Below are positions 39,756 through 48,979 of a stretch of 64,000 bases of DNA, one piece after another. The position numbers and the translations under genes were made by a program. Origin of the DNA: Granulicella cerasi (GTDB lineage: Bacteria > Acidobacteriota > Terriglobia > Terriglobales > Acidobacteriaceae). How positions within the stretch are numbered: the stretch's first letter is position 1; the number at the start of each line of letters is the position of its first letter. The DNA is taken from contig NZ_JAGSYD010000001.1 of assembly GCF_025685575.1 (NCBI RefSeq), forward strand, positions 871,852 through 935,851, written 5' to 3'. Below the pieces are notes generated by a model. The model had not been told where the DNA came from. It did not search any database and worked only from the letters and a program-made list of their open reading frames with translations.

Positions 39756-40736
39756 ATGATCGGTTTTGTTGCGCGACGACTGTGGCAAAGTCTGCTCGTG
39801 ATCTTTGGCGTCACGCTGGTCACGTTCCTCTCCATGCACATGGGCGGCGACCCTACCTATCTCTACGTGAACGAACACGCCAGCGACGCGGAGATTGCCG
39901 CGACGCGTGCTGCGTTGGGCTTCGATAAGCCGCTACCGGTGCAGTATCTGCGCTATGCGAACGGCTTGCTGCATGGCGATATGGGGACCTCGCTCACCTA
40001 CCGCACGCCTGCTGTGGACGTGGTGCTGCACCACTTTCCTGCAACGCTGGAGCTCGCTCTCTTTGCACTGATCGTGGCGCTTATCTTCGCAGTACCGCTT
40101 GGTATTCTCGCGGCCATGAAGCGCGGCACTCCGCTCGATGGCGGCATCATGCTCGTCGCCATGTTCGGCCAGTCCATTCCGAGTTTCTGGCTCGGCATCA
40201 TGATGATTCTTGCGGTGGGTCTCGGCCTGCGATGGTTGCCAATCTCCGGTCGCGTGCCGGTGCTTGATGAGATTTTTGCGGGCAACATCGCCGAAGGCCT
40301 TGCCAACATTCCGCACGCGATTCCGTACCTCATCATGCCCGGCATGACGATCGCATTCTTCACGCTGGCACGCACTACGCGACTCGTCCGCGCGTCGATG
40401 CTCGAGGTGCTTTCGCTGGACTACGTGCGCACCGCGCGCTCCAAAGGCCTGAGCGAACTACGCGTCGTCGGCTATCACGCGATGCGCAACGCCATGCTGC
40501 CCGTGGTCACGATGCTTGGCCTGGAGATGGGCTTTCTGCTCAGCGGCGTCGTCGTGGTGGAAACGATCTTCTCGTGGCCTGGCGTCGGACGCCTCGTTTA
40601 CAACGCCATCAACCATCGCGACATTCCGCTCGTGCAGACGGCGGTGATCCTCTTCGCCGTCACGTTTCTTGTGCTCAACCTCGCAGTGGACCTGCTCTAC
40701 GCGCAGCTCGATCCGCGCATTCGCCTGAACGGATAA
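39756..40736 (+). CDS. Peptide-type ABC transporter permease (DppB-like)
   Basis: This 326-residue integral membrane permease has six predicted helices and the LAR-TTRLVRASMLEVLSLDYVRTARSKGLSE loop (about 210-240) that contacts the ATPase. The N-terminal ALGFDKPLPVQYLRYANGLLHGDMGTSL motif is typical of DppB/OppB. Confidence 0.93.
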   Translation: MIGFVARRLWQSLLVIFGVTLVTFLSMHMGGDPTYLYVNEHASDAEIAATRAALGFDKPLPVQYLRYANGLLHGDMGTSLTYRTPAVDVVLHHFPATLELALFALIVALIFAVPLGILAAMKRGTPLDGGIMLVAMFGQSIPSFWLGIMMILAVGLGLRWLPISGRVPVLDEIFAGNIAEGLANIPHAIPYLIMPGMTIAFFTLARTTRLVRASMLEVLSLDYVRTARSKGLSELRVVGYHAMRNAMLPVVTMLGLEMGFLLSGVVVVETIFSWPGVGRLVYNAINHRDIPLVQTAVILFAVTFLVLNLAVDLLYAQLDPRIRLNG

Positions 40737-40741
40737 CGCCG

Positions 40742-41653
40742 ATGACGATTCCGCACTCGACCGCTCCCGCTACTCCCGATCGTCGCAACGCCGCGCGCCG
40801 TATCTGGCGCAGTCTTTGCCGCGCCAAGTGGCCGCTCGTTGCGCTGGTCATTCTCGCGCTCATCGTCTTCGCCGCTGTCTTCGGACCGATGCTTGCCACG
40901 CACGATCCCAATCGGCAGGACATCATTGCCCGCCTCAAACCACCGATGTCTTCAGCGCATCGCGGCAAGCTCTTCTTCCTGCTGGGTACCGATGGCCTCG
41001 GCCGCGACGTGCTCGCACGTCTGCTCTTCGGCGCTCGCGTCTCGCTCATCGTGGCGAGCATCTCGGTGCTCGTCGGCGGCGTGATAGGAACAATTCTCGG
41101 CACGATCTCCGGCTATTTCGGCGGTTGGCTCGACGACGTCCTCATGCGCATCGCCGACATCCAGCTCGCCTTTCCGTTCATCCTGCTCGCCATCATCTTC
41201 ATGCTGGTCCTCGGGCCAGGCATGGCGAACCTCATTCTTGTGCTCGGCATCGGGCAGTGGGTTACGTACGCCCGCATCGCTCGCGGGCAGACCATGATGC
41301 AGCGGGAGCGGGAGTATATTGAGGCCGCCAAGGCGATCGGTCAGAAGACGCCCGGCATCCTCTTCACCGGCATCTTGCCGAACATTCTCTCGCCGCTGAT
41401 CATCATCGGCTCATTCAACATCGCGAGCGTCATTCTCGCCGAAGCGGCGCTCTCGTTCCTCGGTCTGGGCGTCCCGACCACGACGCCGACCTGGGGCGGA
41501 ATGCTGGCAGAAAGCCGCGATCAGCTCCTTGCAGGACGCTGGTGGCTGGCCCTCTTTCCGGGCATCGCCATCATGCTCACAGTGCTTTCGTTCAATCTTT
41601 TGGGCGATTGGCTGCGAGATTTCCTCGATCCCCGCCTCGCAAACGAGGGCTAA
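40742..41653 (+). CDS. Peptide-type ABC transporter permease (DppC-like)
   Basis: This 303-residue permease carries the HDPN and FLLGTDGLGRDVLARLLFGAR segments and the ATPase-contact loop YARIARGQTMMQREREYIEAAKAIGQ. ATG 40742 follows the previous stop by 5 bases. It completes the five-gene transporter. It is the last gene of the operon that began at 31655. Confidence 0.93.
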   Translation: MTIPHSTAPATPDRRNAARRIWRSLCRAKWPLVALVILALIVFAAVFGPMLATHDPNRQDIIARLKPPMSSAHRGKLFFLLGTDGLGRDVLARLLFGARVSLIVASISVLVGGVIGTILGTISGYFGGWLDDVLMRIADIQLAFPFILLAIIFMLVLGPGMANLILVLGIGQWVTYARIARGQTMMQREREYIEAAKAIGQKTPGILFTGILPNILSPLIIIGSFNIASVILAEAALSFLGLGVPTTTPTWGGMLAESRDQLLAGRWWLALFPGIAIMLTVLSFNLLGDWLRDFLDPRLANEG

Positions 41654-41728
41654 GTGTTGCGAAATGAGTCAGAAGCACGAAAGTGCTCTGACTGGGTGAA
41701 CTTTGCTTTAATTTAGATTGCAAGTTTA

Positions 41729-41749
41729 TTAGATTGTTATACAATCTAA
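41729..41749. promoter_or_regulatory. Operator-like site D, 21-base palindrome at the TonB receptor promoter
   Basis: Nine-base arms pair perfectly (TTAGATTGT, 41729-41737, with ACAATCTAA, 41741-41749) around TAT, with core TTGTTATACAA at 41734-41744. A second half-like copy, TTTAGATTG, lies just upstream (41712-41720). The ATG is 127 bases downstream, in a 222-base intergenic region. Confidence 0.75.
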
Positions 41750-41875
41750 CCAAAAGCAGCACAGTATCTCTGTCAGCGGGCGAACCGGCCCCAAGACTTT
41801 GTCCTACGTTCGGCGCATCCTCCGCCGAACGGTCTGAACGATATCTCTGAAGCTTCACTTCCAGGAGTTCCTTGT

Positions 41876-44800
41876 ATGCGTCTTGGCTCAAGGCAGTTCG
41901 TCCGGCCTCTGCTTTCCTCTCTCTTGTTTGCAACGGCTTTGAGCGCGAGCGCTCAGACCTTTCGTGGCGGCATCAATGGCACAGTGACCGACCCCACGGG
42001 TGCGGTAGTGCCGGGAGCCGTCGTTATTGCCACCGATGAAAGCACCGGCCTCGTCCACACGATGAAGGCAACCGGTTCGGGCGACTTCACGTTCTCGGAT
42101 CTGCCGCTGGACTCGTACACGATCACTGTGACGGCCAATGGTTTCGCCGTGCAGAAGATTCAGCATGTACAGGTATCGCAGGGCAGCATTTACACCGCGC
42201 AGGTGAAGCTGTCTCTGGCGAGCTCGGGACAGGAGATTTCGGTCTCGGCAAATCAGCTTGCGCTGGACACGACCTCGACGACGCAGACGACGGTGATCAC
42301 CGGTAAATCGGTGGATGCGATGCCGCTGAACGGTCGCGACTTCACGCAGATGGTGGCGATCACGCCGGGCTTCGCGGGCTACGCGATCGGCGGCGGCGGC
42401 ACGGGCATGGGCGCGCTGAACGGCACGCGCTTCGACCAGATGAACTGGCAGATCGACGGCGTGGACAACAATGACTTCTACGCGAACGTGCCGGCTGTGA
42501 ACCAGGGCGGCATCCTCGGTATCCCCGGTGTGGTGATGCCGATCGACGCGGTGGATCAGTTCTCGGTGCAGACGCAGGGTAACGCGGAAGCGGGTCGTAA
42601 CCCGGGTGGTGTGGTCAACCTCGGCATCAAGTCGGGCGGCAACCAGTTCCACGGAACGGCGTACTACTACAACCGTAATGAGCTGTACTCGGCGCCCTCT
42701 CCGTTCCTCGCGGCGGGCGAAACGAAGAAGCGCAACCGCAATTACAACGCGGGCTTCTCGTTCGGCGGACCGATCATCAAGGACAAGCTCTTCTTCTTCA
42801 GCTCGCTCGAAACGCAGACCTTCTCCATCGGCCAGAATGGCTTGGCGACGGAGCCGTCGTACGCGTATCAGGCGCAGGCGAAGGCGCTGCTCGCCAAGTA
42901 CGGTGTCGCGGTGAACCCCGTGGGTCAGAACATCCTGAACACCTTCTACCCGGCCTATGCGCTCGGCGGTGCGGCTGCGGCGAACAACTATTCGAGCAAC
43001 ATTCCGCAGTCAGGACATAGCTGGAACGGCGTCCTAAAGCTCGACTATGCCATCAACGAGAAGAATACGCTGTCCGTGCGTGGCTTCGGTGGTGAAGGCA
43101 ATCAGACCGCTCCGAACGGCTCGGAACTGGCTCCTTACTATGAGGTCGGCCCGATCCACGTATGGAACTACGCCGTGGTGCTGAACACCATGGCGACCTC
43201 GAAGATCAGCAATCAGTTGTTGCTTGGCGTGAACTACTTCAACCAGCTCTTCAACAACGCGGACCAGAACTTCAACGTCGCTGGCACGGGTCTCGTCACG
43301 GGGAGTCAGTATCCGTCGGAAGCTCCGAAGATCCGCATCTCCGGCTTCGATAAGGCTGGCATCATCGCTCCTTCGGGCCGTAACGACATCACGGGTCACT
43401 TGAACGATACGGTGTCGTACACGGTAGGCTCGCATGCCTTCCGCTTCGGTGGCGAGTTCCGCCGCGGCTATGTGAACGTCTTCAACTCGGGTAACTCGAC
43501 GGGGCAGTTCAACTTTACGGGCCAAGGGAGCAAGGTATCTGCGACCAATCCTGGCTGGTCTGCTGACACCACCTACGGATCGAGCGTAAACGCTCTGGCC
43601 GACTTGCTCGCAGGCTACTATTCCACCGCGACGATCGCTATTGGTAGCCCTCAGCGCTGGGTCTATGCCAATGCATTTGACTTCTTCGCGCAGGACTCCT
43701 GGCGTCTCGGTCAGCGTCTGACGCTGAACTACGGCATTCGCTACGACTACGAAGGTCCGCTGTATGACAACGATAAGGATCTTAGCGTCTTCATCCCCGG
43801 CAAGGGCGTGCAGGTTCTGGGCAACGGTATCGACTCGCTGTACCCGTCAGACAAGAATAACTTCGCCCCGCGTCTTGGCTTCTCGTACCAGCCCTTTGGT
43901 GCAAGCAGCACGATGGTCATCCGTGGCGGCGTCGGCATGTACTACGACCAACCGATCATGGCAGCCTTCCTGAACAACTCGACGAGCAACAGCTCGCCGC
44001 TCGGTGTTCAGGCCAATCCGGACACGAGCTTCCAGTACTACTCGATCACGGCGACGGGCGGCCCGACGCATGCTCTAACGACCGGTGTGAACCCGTTCGG
44101 TGGCGTCACACGTAGCTGCTCGCCGAGCACTCCTTGCGGTGCCTTTTCGATAGATCAGAACATGCGTACGCCGTATGTCTGGAACTACAACCTGAACGTT
44201 GAGCAGCAGCTTGGCTCGAAGATTCTGGCTCAGCTCGGCTATGTAGGTAACGAGTCACGTAAGTTGCTGGGCATCCGCGACATCAATCAGGCCAAGCTGC
44301 AGGCGAACGGTTCTCCCTCGACCGCAGCTGACCAGCTCACGCAGCAGATGAGCCGCCCGTACTCCAACCTTTATCCGAATTACGGCAACATCAACCAGGT
44401 TGGCACCTTCCAGACCGGCAACTACAACTCGCTGCAGGCTACTGTGAAGATGCAGGCGGTTCACGGCTTCACCGCACAGGCTGCGTATACCTGGGCCCAT
44501 GCCTTCGACGAAGGCTCGGTCTCGCGCTCGCAGCTTCCGCAGAACAGCAACAACATCAAGGGTGAGTACGGCAACGCAGCCACGGACACGCGTCACACCT
44601 TCGTCGGCCTCGTGACCTACACGCCTCCGACTGTCAGCGGATCCTTTGAGCGTCTGCGTAACGGTTGGCAGTTCAACTCGATGGTGAACTTCCACACTGG
44701 CGCACCGTTCACGGTCTACGCCAGTGCCGATACCAGCGGTACGGACGAAGGCGCACAGCGTGCCAACCTTGTCGGCAACCCGTACTCCGGCATCAGCCGC

Positions 44801-45148
44801 GCCTTCGACGCAACCAACAAGAGCGAGACCTGGATCAACGCAGCAGCCTTCGCTGATCCGGCAAACGGCACCTACGGCACCACGGCCCGCAACGCCTTCT
44901 ACGGCCCTGGCTTCGGCGATGTCGACATCTCGGTCTACAAGGCAACGAAGATCACGCAGGGTGTCGCCGTGCAGATTCGTGCGGAGATGTTCAACGTCTT
45001 CAACCGCAAGAACTTTGCTCCGCCGAACAACACCATCGGCGACAGCCTCGGTACCGTCTCCAGCACCATCGGCGAGTACTCGGGCGCACCGAGCATCGGC
45101 CCCGGCGAACCGTTCAGCATGCAGCTCGGCGCGAAGATCATCTTCTAA
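41876..45148 (+). CDS. TonB-dependent receptor with N-terminal carboxypeptidase-regulatory-like domain
   Basis: This 1,090-residue outer-membrane receptor has a signal peptide (about 1-27), then a beta-sandwich domain (GGINGTVTDPTGAVVPGAVVIATDESTG to FTFSDLPLDSYTITVTANGF, about 30-100). A plug follows (MPLNGRDFTQM, then QIDGVDNNDFYANVP), and the rest is a large beta barrel ending in SMQLGAKIIF. This is the Oar-like architecture that Acidobacteria carry in many copies. AGGAG precedes the ATG. It has operator-like site D. It probably imports the substrate across the outer membrane for the pathway genes around it. Confidence 0.9.
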   Translation: MRLGSRQFVRPLLSSLLFATALSASAQTFRGGINGTVTDPTGAVVPGAVVIATDESTGLVHTMKATGSGDFTFSDLPLDSYTITVTANGFAVQKIQHVQVSQGSIYTAQVKLSLASSGQEISVSANQLALDTTSTTQTTVITGKSVDAMPLNGRDFTQMVAITPGFAGYAIGGGGTGMGALNGTRFDQMNWQIDGVDNNDFYANVPAVNQGGILGIPGVVMPIDAVDQFSVQTQGNAEAGRNPGGVVNLGIKSGGNQFHGTAYYYNRNELYSAPSPFLAAGETKKRNRNYNAGFSFGGPIIKDKLFFFSSLETQTFSIGQNGLATEPSYAYQAQAKALLAKYGVAVNPVGQNILNTFYPAYALGGAAAANNYSSNIPQSGHSWNGVLKLDYAINEKNTLSVRGFGGEGNQTAPNGSELAPYYEVGPIHVWNYAVVLNTMATSKISNQLLLGVNYFNQLFNNADQNFNVAGTGLVTGSQYPSEAPKIRISGFDKAGIIAPSGRNDITGHLNDTVSYTVGSHAFRFGGEFRRGYVNVFNSGNSTGQFNFTGQGSKVSATNPGWSADTTYGSSVNALADLLAGYYSTATIAIGSPQRWVYANAFDFFAQDSWRLGQRLTLNYGIRYDYEGPLYDNDKDLSVFIPGKGVQVLGNGIDSLYPSDKNNFAPRLGFSYQPFGASSTMVIRGGVGMYYDQPIMAAFLNNSTSNSSPLGVQANPDTSFQYYSITATGGPTHALTTGVNPFGGVTRSCSPSTPCGAFSIDQNMRTPYVWNYNLNVEQQLGSKILAQLGYVGNESRKLLGIRDINQAKLQANGSPSTAADQLTQQMSRPYSNLYPNYGNINQVGTFQTGNYNSLQATVKMQAVHGFTAQAAYTWAHAFDEGSVSRSQLPQNSNNIKGEYGNAATDTRHTFVGLVTYTPPTVSGSFERLRNGWQFNSMVNFHTGAPFTVYASADTSGTDEGAQRANLVGNPYSGISRAFDATNKSETWINAAAFADPANGTYGTTARNAFYGPGFGDVDISVYKATKITQGVAVQIRAEMFNVFNRKNFAPPNNTIGDSLGTVSSTIGEYSGAPSIGPGEPFSMQLGAKIIF

Positions 45149-45177
45149 CCCACTGCAACCTATCTACCTCCGAATTT

Positions 45178-45213
45178 GGCTGCAATCCTGACCGGGATTG
45201 CAGCCTCTTTTTT
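45178..45213 (+). terminator. TonB receptor terminator
   Basis: GGCTGCAATCC (45178-45188) pairs with GGATTGCAGCC (45195-45205), followed by TC and a T-run. It starts 30 bases after the stop at 45148. Confidence 0.9.
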
Positions 45214-45241
45214 TGCTTCGGAAGCGAGTTGCAGACGCAAA

Positions 45242-45267
45242 AAGACGACGGCCGAGGCCGTCGTCTT
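45242..45267 (-). terminator. Terminator of the VOC gene
   Basis: AAGACGACGGC pairs with GCCGTCGTCTT around CGAG. On the minus strand it is followed by TTTTTGCG. It serves the VOC gene that stops at 45286. Confidence 0.85.
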
Positions 45268-45285
45268 CTTCATGCTGCGAGGTGC

Positions 45286-45711
45286 CTACTTGGCGAAGAC
45301 CTGGCTCATGTCGGCGAACGCCTTGAACTCCAACGCATTGCCCGAAGGATCGAGGAAGAACATCGTCGCCTGCTCGCCGACCTTGCCCTGAAAACGGATC
45401 TGCGGCTCGAGCTCGAACTTGATGCCCGCGGCCTTCAGACGCTCCGCGAAGGTGTGGAAGACCTCCATCGTCAGCACGACGCCGAAGTGCGGCACCGGTA
45501 CGTTGTGGCCGTCCACGTGGCTGTGGTTCGCGCCGGCGACAACGCTGTCCGCCGGTCGCAGATGCGCCACGACCTGGTGGCCGAAGAGGTTGAAGTCGAT
45601 CCAGTTGGCCGAGCTGCGGCCCTCCTCACAACCCAGCACCGTGCCGTAAAAGTGGCGCGAAGCCTCGAGGTCGGTGACAGGAAACGCAATATGAAACGGG
45701 GTCAAAGACAT
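45286..45711 (-). CDS. VOC (glyoxalase-fold) protein
   Basis: This 141-residue VOC-family protein contains [21 protein letters not shown], then [15 protein letters not shown], and [18 protein letters not shown] 45711 is chosen: GAGGAG lies 10 bases upstream and the fold begins there. The longer open frame adds a Cys/Arg-rich part that looks spurious. It reads away from the epimerase gene across a region with operator-like site E. Confidence 0.8.
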   Translation of the reverse strand: MSLTPFHIAFPVTDLEASRHFYGTVLGCEEGRSSANWIDFNLFGHQVVAHLRPADSVVAGANHSHVDGHNVPVPHFGVVLTMEVFHTFAERLKAAGIKFELEPQIRFQGKVGEQATMFFLDPSGNALEFKAFADMSQVFAK

Positions 45712-45797
45712 TGCCGCTGTTCTCCTCAAAAGAAGCAGCATTCGGCGAGAATCCTGCGAAAAGTGCGTGCAGAAACGCGTCAAAATGCTTGAACTAA

Positions 45798-45808
45798 GTG
45801 TATAACAA
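45798..45808. promoter_or_regulatory. Operator-like site E (GTGTATAACAA)
   Basis: GTGTATAACAA is TTGT-N3-ACAA with one mismatch. It is followed by TCTTACAA, so a 13-base stretch (45799-45811) is the exact reverse complement of bases in site D. It lies between the divergent VOC and epimerase genes, 33 bases before the proposed epimerase start. Confidence 0.6.
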
Positions 45809-45841
45809 TCTTACAAAGATCAGATTTCAAAGGTCAGGCAA

Positions 45842-46843
45842 ATTATCCGTCTTCTCATCACAGGATCGACCGGCTTCCTCGGCAGCGCTTTGCTGCGGGT
45901 GCTGTCCGGTCGTGACGAGGTGCAGGCGGTGTTGGCGTGTGACTGCGTTCCCTCTGGCGAAGAGTTCGGTGAACAACGTCTGCTCGATGTGCGTGACCGC
46001 GAGGCTTGCGAGGCGGTCGTTCGTGAGTGGCGGCCGACCCACATTCTTCATGCGGCGGCTGTGACCGCCGGCGATGACGAGACCTGCTTTGCCGTGAATG
46101 CGATGGGTACGAGCAACATGGTGCGAGCGGCTGTCGAAGCAGGCACCGTGGAACGCATGGTGGTGTTGAGCAGCAGCGGTGTCTATGGTGCTTCGCAAAC
46201 TTCGCTACCGTGCGACGAAGAGCATCCGCTCGACCTCAGTAGTGCTTACGCGGAAAGCAAGCGCTCGGCGGAGTTGTGCGCGCTGCTTGCAGAGGCGCGC
46301 TCGGGCATCGCGCTGGTGGCTGCACGCGTGGGGCCTTGCTATGGTTCGGAAGAGACGCCGTCACTCTTTCGTCCGCGGCAAAGTCTTATCGCAGAGCTGC
46401 GCGCTGCATTGCTGAGTGCGAAGCCTGTGCGCGTCTACGGTCCTGGCTACGCTCGCGACTGGACGCATACGAACGATCTTTGCGCGGCGATGGCTGGCCT
46501 TCTGTTGGCGCCGCGTCTGCAGCATCGGATCTACAACGTCAGCTCCGGCATTGCCGTTAGTAGCGATGAGTTGCTGGAGACCTTTGAGGACTTCGGCCTG
46601 CAGGTGCAGCGCGTCAGCGATGCCGCGCAGGCCGATCTTTTGTTGTTGCCCGAGCACGAGCGCAAGGCGATGGTGATCGATCGCCTGCACGCCGATACGG
46701 GTTTTACTCCTTCCATCGGACTGCATGAGGGCATCGCCCTTCTTTTGCAGCACGACACCCCTGACGCGCCTCGGTTTCGCGGGCGTATCCAACTGCAACA
46801 CAATGAACGTGGAGAGAATGATGGCAAGCAGCACGCGCTTTGA
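45842..46843 (+). CDS. NAD-dependent epimerase/dehydratase with probable ATT start
   Basis: This protein of about 333 residues has the Rossmann motif LLITGSTGFLGSALLRV at its start, the SSSGVYG and YAESKRSAE (YxxxK) active-site segments, and an extended-SDR C-terminus. The first ATG/GTG/TTG (TTG 45890) would remove the cofactor motif. The open stretch from the stop at 45803-45805 has no standard start. ATT 45842 has AAAGG 8 bases upstream and gives a normal N-terminus (MIRLLITG). The 3' end overlaps the M14 gene start. The substrate is unknown. Confidence 0.7.
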   Translation: MIRLLITGSTGFLGSALLRVLSGRDEVQAVLACDCVPSGEEFGEQRLLDVRDREACEAVVREWRPTHILHAAAVTAGDDETCFAVNAMGTSNMVRAAVEAGTVERMVVLSSSGVYGASQTSLPCDEEHPLDLSSAYAESKRSAELCALLAEARSGIALVAARVGPCYGSEETPSLFRPRQSLIAELRAALLSAKPVRVYGPGYARDWTHTNDLCAAMAGLLLAPRLQHRIYNVSSGIAVSSDELLETFEDFGLQVQRVSDAAQADLLLLPEHERKAMVIDRLHADTGFTPSIGLHEGIALLLQHDTPDAPRFRGRIQLQHNERGENDGKQHAL

Positions 46844-48491
46844 TCGCTACTACACCTACGACGAAATGACCGAGCAGTTGCAGGCGCTCGTCGCCGCGCA
46901 TCCTGATCTGGCAACGCTCCGCTCGCTGGGCCAGAGCTTCGCCGGCCGCGAGGTGTGGCTGGTTGAGATTACGAACCATGCCACGGGACCGGCGCTGGAG
47001 AAGCCCGGCTTCTACATCGATGCGCAGATCCACGCGGAAGAGCACGCCACCAGCGCGACCGCTCTCTACGCGATCTGGCATCTGCTCGAAAACTACGGTA
47101 AGGATGAGGAAGCGACCCGCCTTGTCGACACGCAGGTCTTCTACGTGCTGCCGCGCATCAACCCCGACGGGGCAGAGATGTCGCTGGTTCCGCCGTTCCA
47201 GAACTGGTGCGGCAACGGTCGTTACACGCCGGAGACTGCGCGCCATGAAGGTCTCATCGCCGAAGACGTGAATGGCGACGGCTACCTCGCCTGGATGCGC
47301 GTACCGGATGCAAAGGGCGAATGGAAGAAGAGCGCGACGAATCCCGATGTGATGATTCAGCGAGCGCCGGGTGAAGAAGGCGGCGAGTACTTCCGCTTGT
47401 ATCCCGAAGGCTCCATCCGCAACTTCGACGGCGTCGACGTGAAGGTGGAGAAGCCCTTCGACGGCAACATGAATCGCAACTTCCCGGCGAACTGGTCGCG
47501 CGAAGAGTACGGTGCGGGTGAGTATCCGCTCTCGGAACCGGAAGCTGCGGCGATGGCGCGCTTCATCCTCGATCATCCGAACATCTGCGGCATGTGCGCG
47601 TATCACACGCACGGCGGCGTCATCCTGCGCCCCAGCATGACGCGTCCTGACGCTGCGATGCCTGCGCGCGACCTTGCGCTCTACGATGCGATCGGCAAGG
47701 TGGGCACGGAGATCACCGGCTACCCGACGATCAGCATCTACGAAGGCTTCACGCCGGACAAGTCGAAGCCACGTCGCGGCGGCTTGATGGACTGGACCTA
47801 TGAGGAAATGGGCATCATCAGCATCGGCACTGAGCTGTGGGACCTCGAGGCTGCGGCGGGCGTCAACAAGACGAGCCACTACAACCTGCATCCCGCTGAC
47901 GGCGAAGCGCAGATGAAGATCTACGAGTTCGTGCGCAAGCATCTCGGGGATCGCGGCTGGCGTCCGTGGACGACCTTCGAGCATCCGCAGCTTGGAACGA
48001 TCGAGATCGGCGGCATGGTGAACATCTGGGCTTATCGCAATCCGCCTGAGCCCATGCTGGAGAAGGTCTGCCGTGACAACGCGCTCTTCAACCTGCGCCA
48101 CGCAGCGGCCTCGCCGCGTGTGCTGGTCGATGCGGTCACCGTCGAGTCACTCGGTGCGGATCTCTACAAGGTGCGCGCGGTCGTGAGCAACCACGGTTAT
48201 CTGCCCACGAACCTTTCGGATGTTGCGATCGAAAAGGGCATCGCGAAGCCGGTGGAAGTTTCGATCAGCATCGATGGTGGTGAGGTTGTGATGAACCCTG
48301 CGAAGGTCGAGCTGGGCCACCTGGCAGGACGCAATGAACGCTTCGCTCCGTGGTCACCGTGGGGCCAGCAGTGGACCGCTGTGAGCAAGCCTGTGGAGTG
48401 GCTCGTGCGTGCGCCGCAGGGCAGCGCTATCGAGGTTACGGCAAAGTCAGAGAAGGGTGGAACGCATCGCGTCAAGCAGCAGGCCAGCTAG
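46821..48491 (+). CDS. M14 family zinc carboxypeptidase
   Basis: This 556-residue carboxypeptidase A-like enzyme has the zinc site HAEE near residue 71 (IDAQIHAEEHATS), NPDGAE, NRNFPANW, the third His in CAYHTHGGVILRP, and the catalytic Glu region IGTELWDLEA. No signal peptide is clear. ATG 46821 has GGAGAG upstream; in-frame ATGs at 46803 and 46818 are alternatives. It overlaps the epimerase stop by 23 bases, so the two are translationally coupled. Confidence 0.9.
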   Translation: MASSTRFDRYYTYDEMTEQLQALVAAHPDLATLRSLGQSFAGREVWLVEITNHATGPALEKPGFYIDAQIHAEEHATSATALYAIWHLLENYGKDEEATRLVDTQVFYVLPRINPDGAEMSLVPPFQNWCGNGRYTPETARHEGLIAEDVNGDGYLAWMRVPDAKGEWKKSATNPDVMIQRAPGEEGGEYFRLYPEGSIRNFDGVDVKVEKPFDGNMNRNFPANWSREEYGAGEYPLSEPEAAAMARFILDHPNICGMCAYHTHGGVILRPSMTRPDAAMPARDLALYDAIGKVGTEITGYPTISIYEGFTPDKSKPRRGGLMDWTYEEMGIISIGTELWDLEAAAGVNKTSHYNLHPADGEAQMKIYEFVRKHLGDRGWRPWTTFEHPQLGTIEIGGMVNIWAYRNPPEPMLEKVCRDNALFNLRHAAASPRVLVDAVTVESLGADLYKVRAVVSNHGYLPTNLSDVAIEKGIAKPVEVSISIDGGEVVMNPAKVELGHLAGRNERFAPWSPWGQQWTAVSKPVEWLVRAPQGSAIEVTAKSEKGGTHRVKQQAS

Positions 48492-48493
48492 GT

Positions 48494-48976
48494 CTACTGC
48501 TTTGACTCGGCGAGGAGTTCCAGCGGCTCGGTCAGCGTGAGGAACTCATCGTCGTCGCGGTCGTTGCGCCACATGCAGACGGCGAAGTGCGCCTTCGCAT
48601 CGAGCGCGGTGGCACCCATGTGCCAGGTCATCGCGCGATACACCACGCCGACGTTGCCCGGCGCGACGAAGCATCGCGCGCGAGCAAGATCGGGCGAGCC
48701 ATCGGGCAGACTCGGCGTCACGACGATGAGGTAGCGTGAAGCCTCCAGCGGCAGAAAGATCTGCGCTGCATGAGGATGACGCTCCAGCACCGTTGCGGTG
48801 ATGGGCAACATGCTTTGCGGCACAAAGTTCACATGCAAGCGCGGAGTGGCGTCCTGCGCGGTAGCGCCCAGCCACTGCGTATAAAAAGCACGCTCCCCCG
48901 GAGCCTCTGGTGGCAACACAAGGGTCCCGAAGGGAGCGAATGCTTCAGCCGTTACGGGTTCGGCGCGTAGCTGCAT
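48494..48976 (-). CDS. Ureidoglycolate lyase family protein
   Basis: This 160-residue protein matches the AllA family, which splits ureidoglycolate to glyoxylate and urea. Visible elements are FAPFGTLVLPPEAPGERAF, a double HxH-like strand (LERHPHAAQIFLPL), and the closing GVVYRAMTWHMGATAL. The length (160) is exactly that of E. coli AllA. It stands next to a PuuE-like allantoinase and in the same cluster as a urease, so its products glyoxylate and urea would be used locally. Confidence 0.88.
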   Translation of the reverse strand: MQLRAEPVTAEAFAPFGTLVLPPEAPGERAFYTQWLGATAQDATPRLHVNFVPQSMLPITATVLERHPHAAQIFLPLEASRYLIVVTPSLPDGSPDLARARCFVAPGNVGVVYRAMTWHMGATALDAKAHFAVCMWRNDRDDDEFLTLTEPLELLAESKQ

Positions 48977-48979
48977 CGT

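Noticed and set aside
45803..45892. A frameshift or truncation of the epimerase N-terminus
   Set aside because: The Rossmann motif is intact in the same frame upstream of TTG 45890, so an unusual start codon explains the data better than a frameshift. Other frames have no suitable start either.
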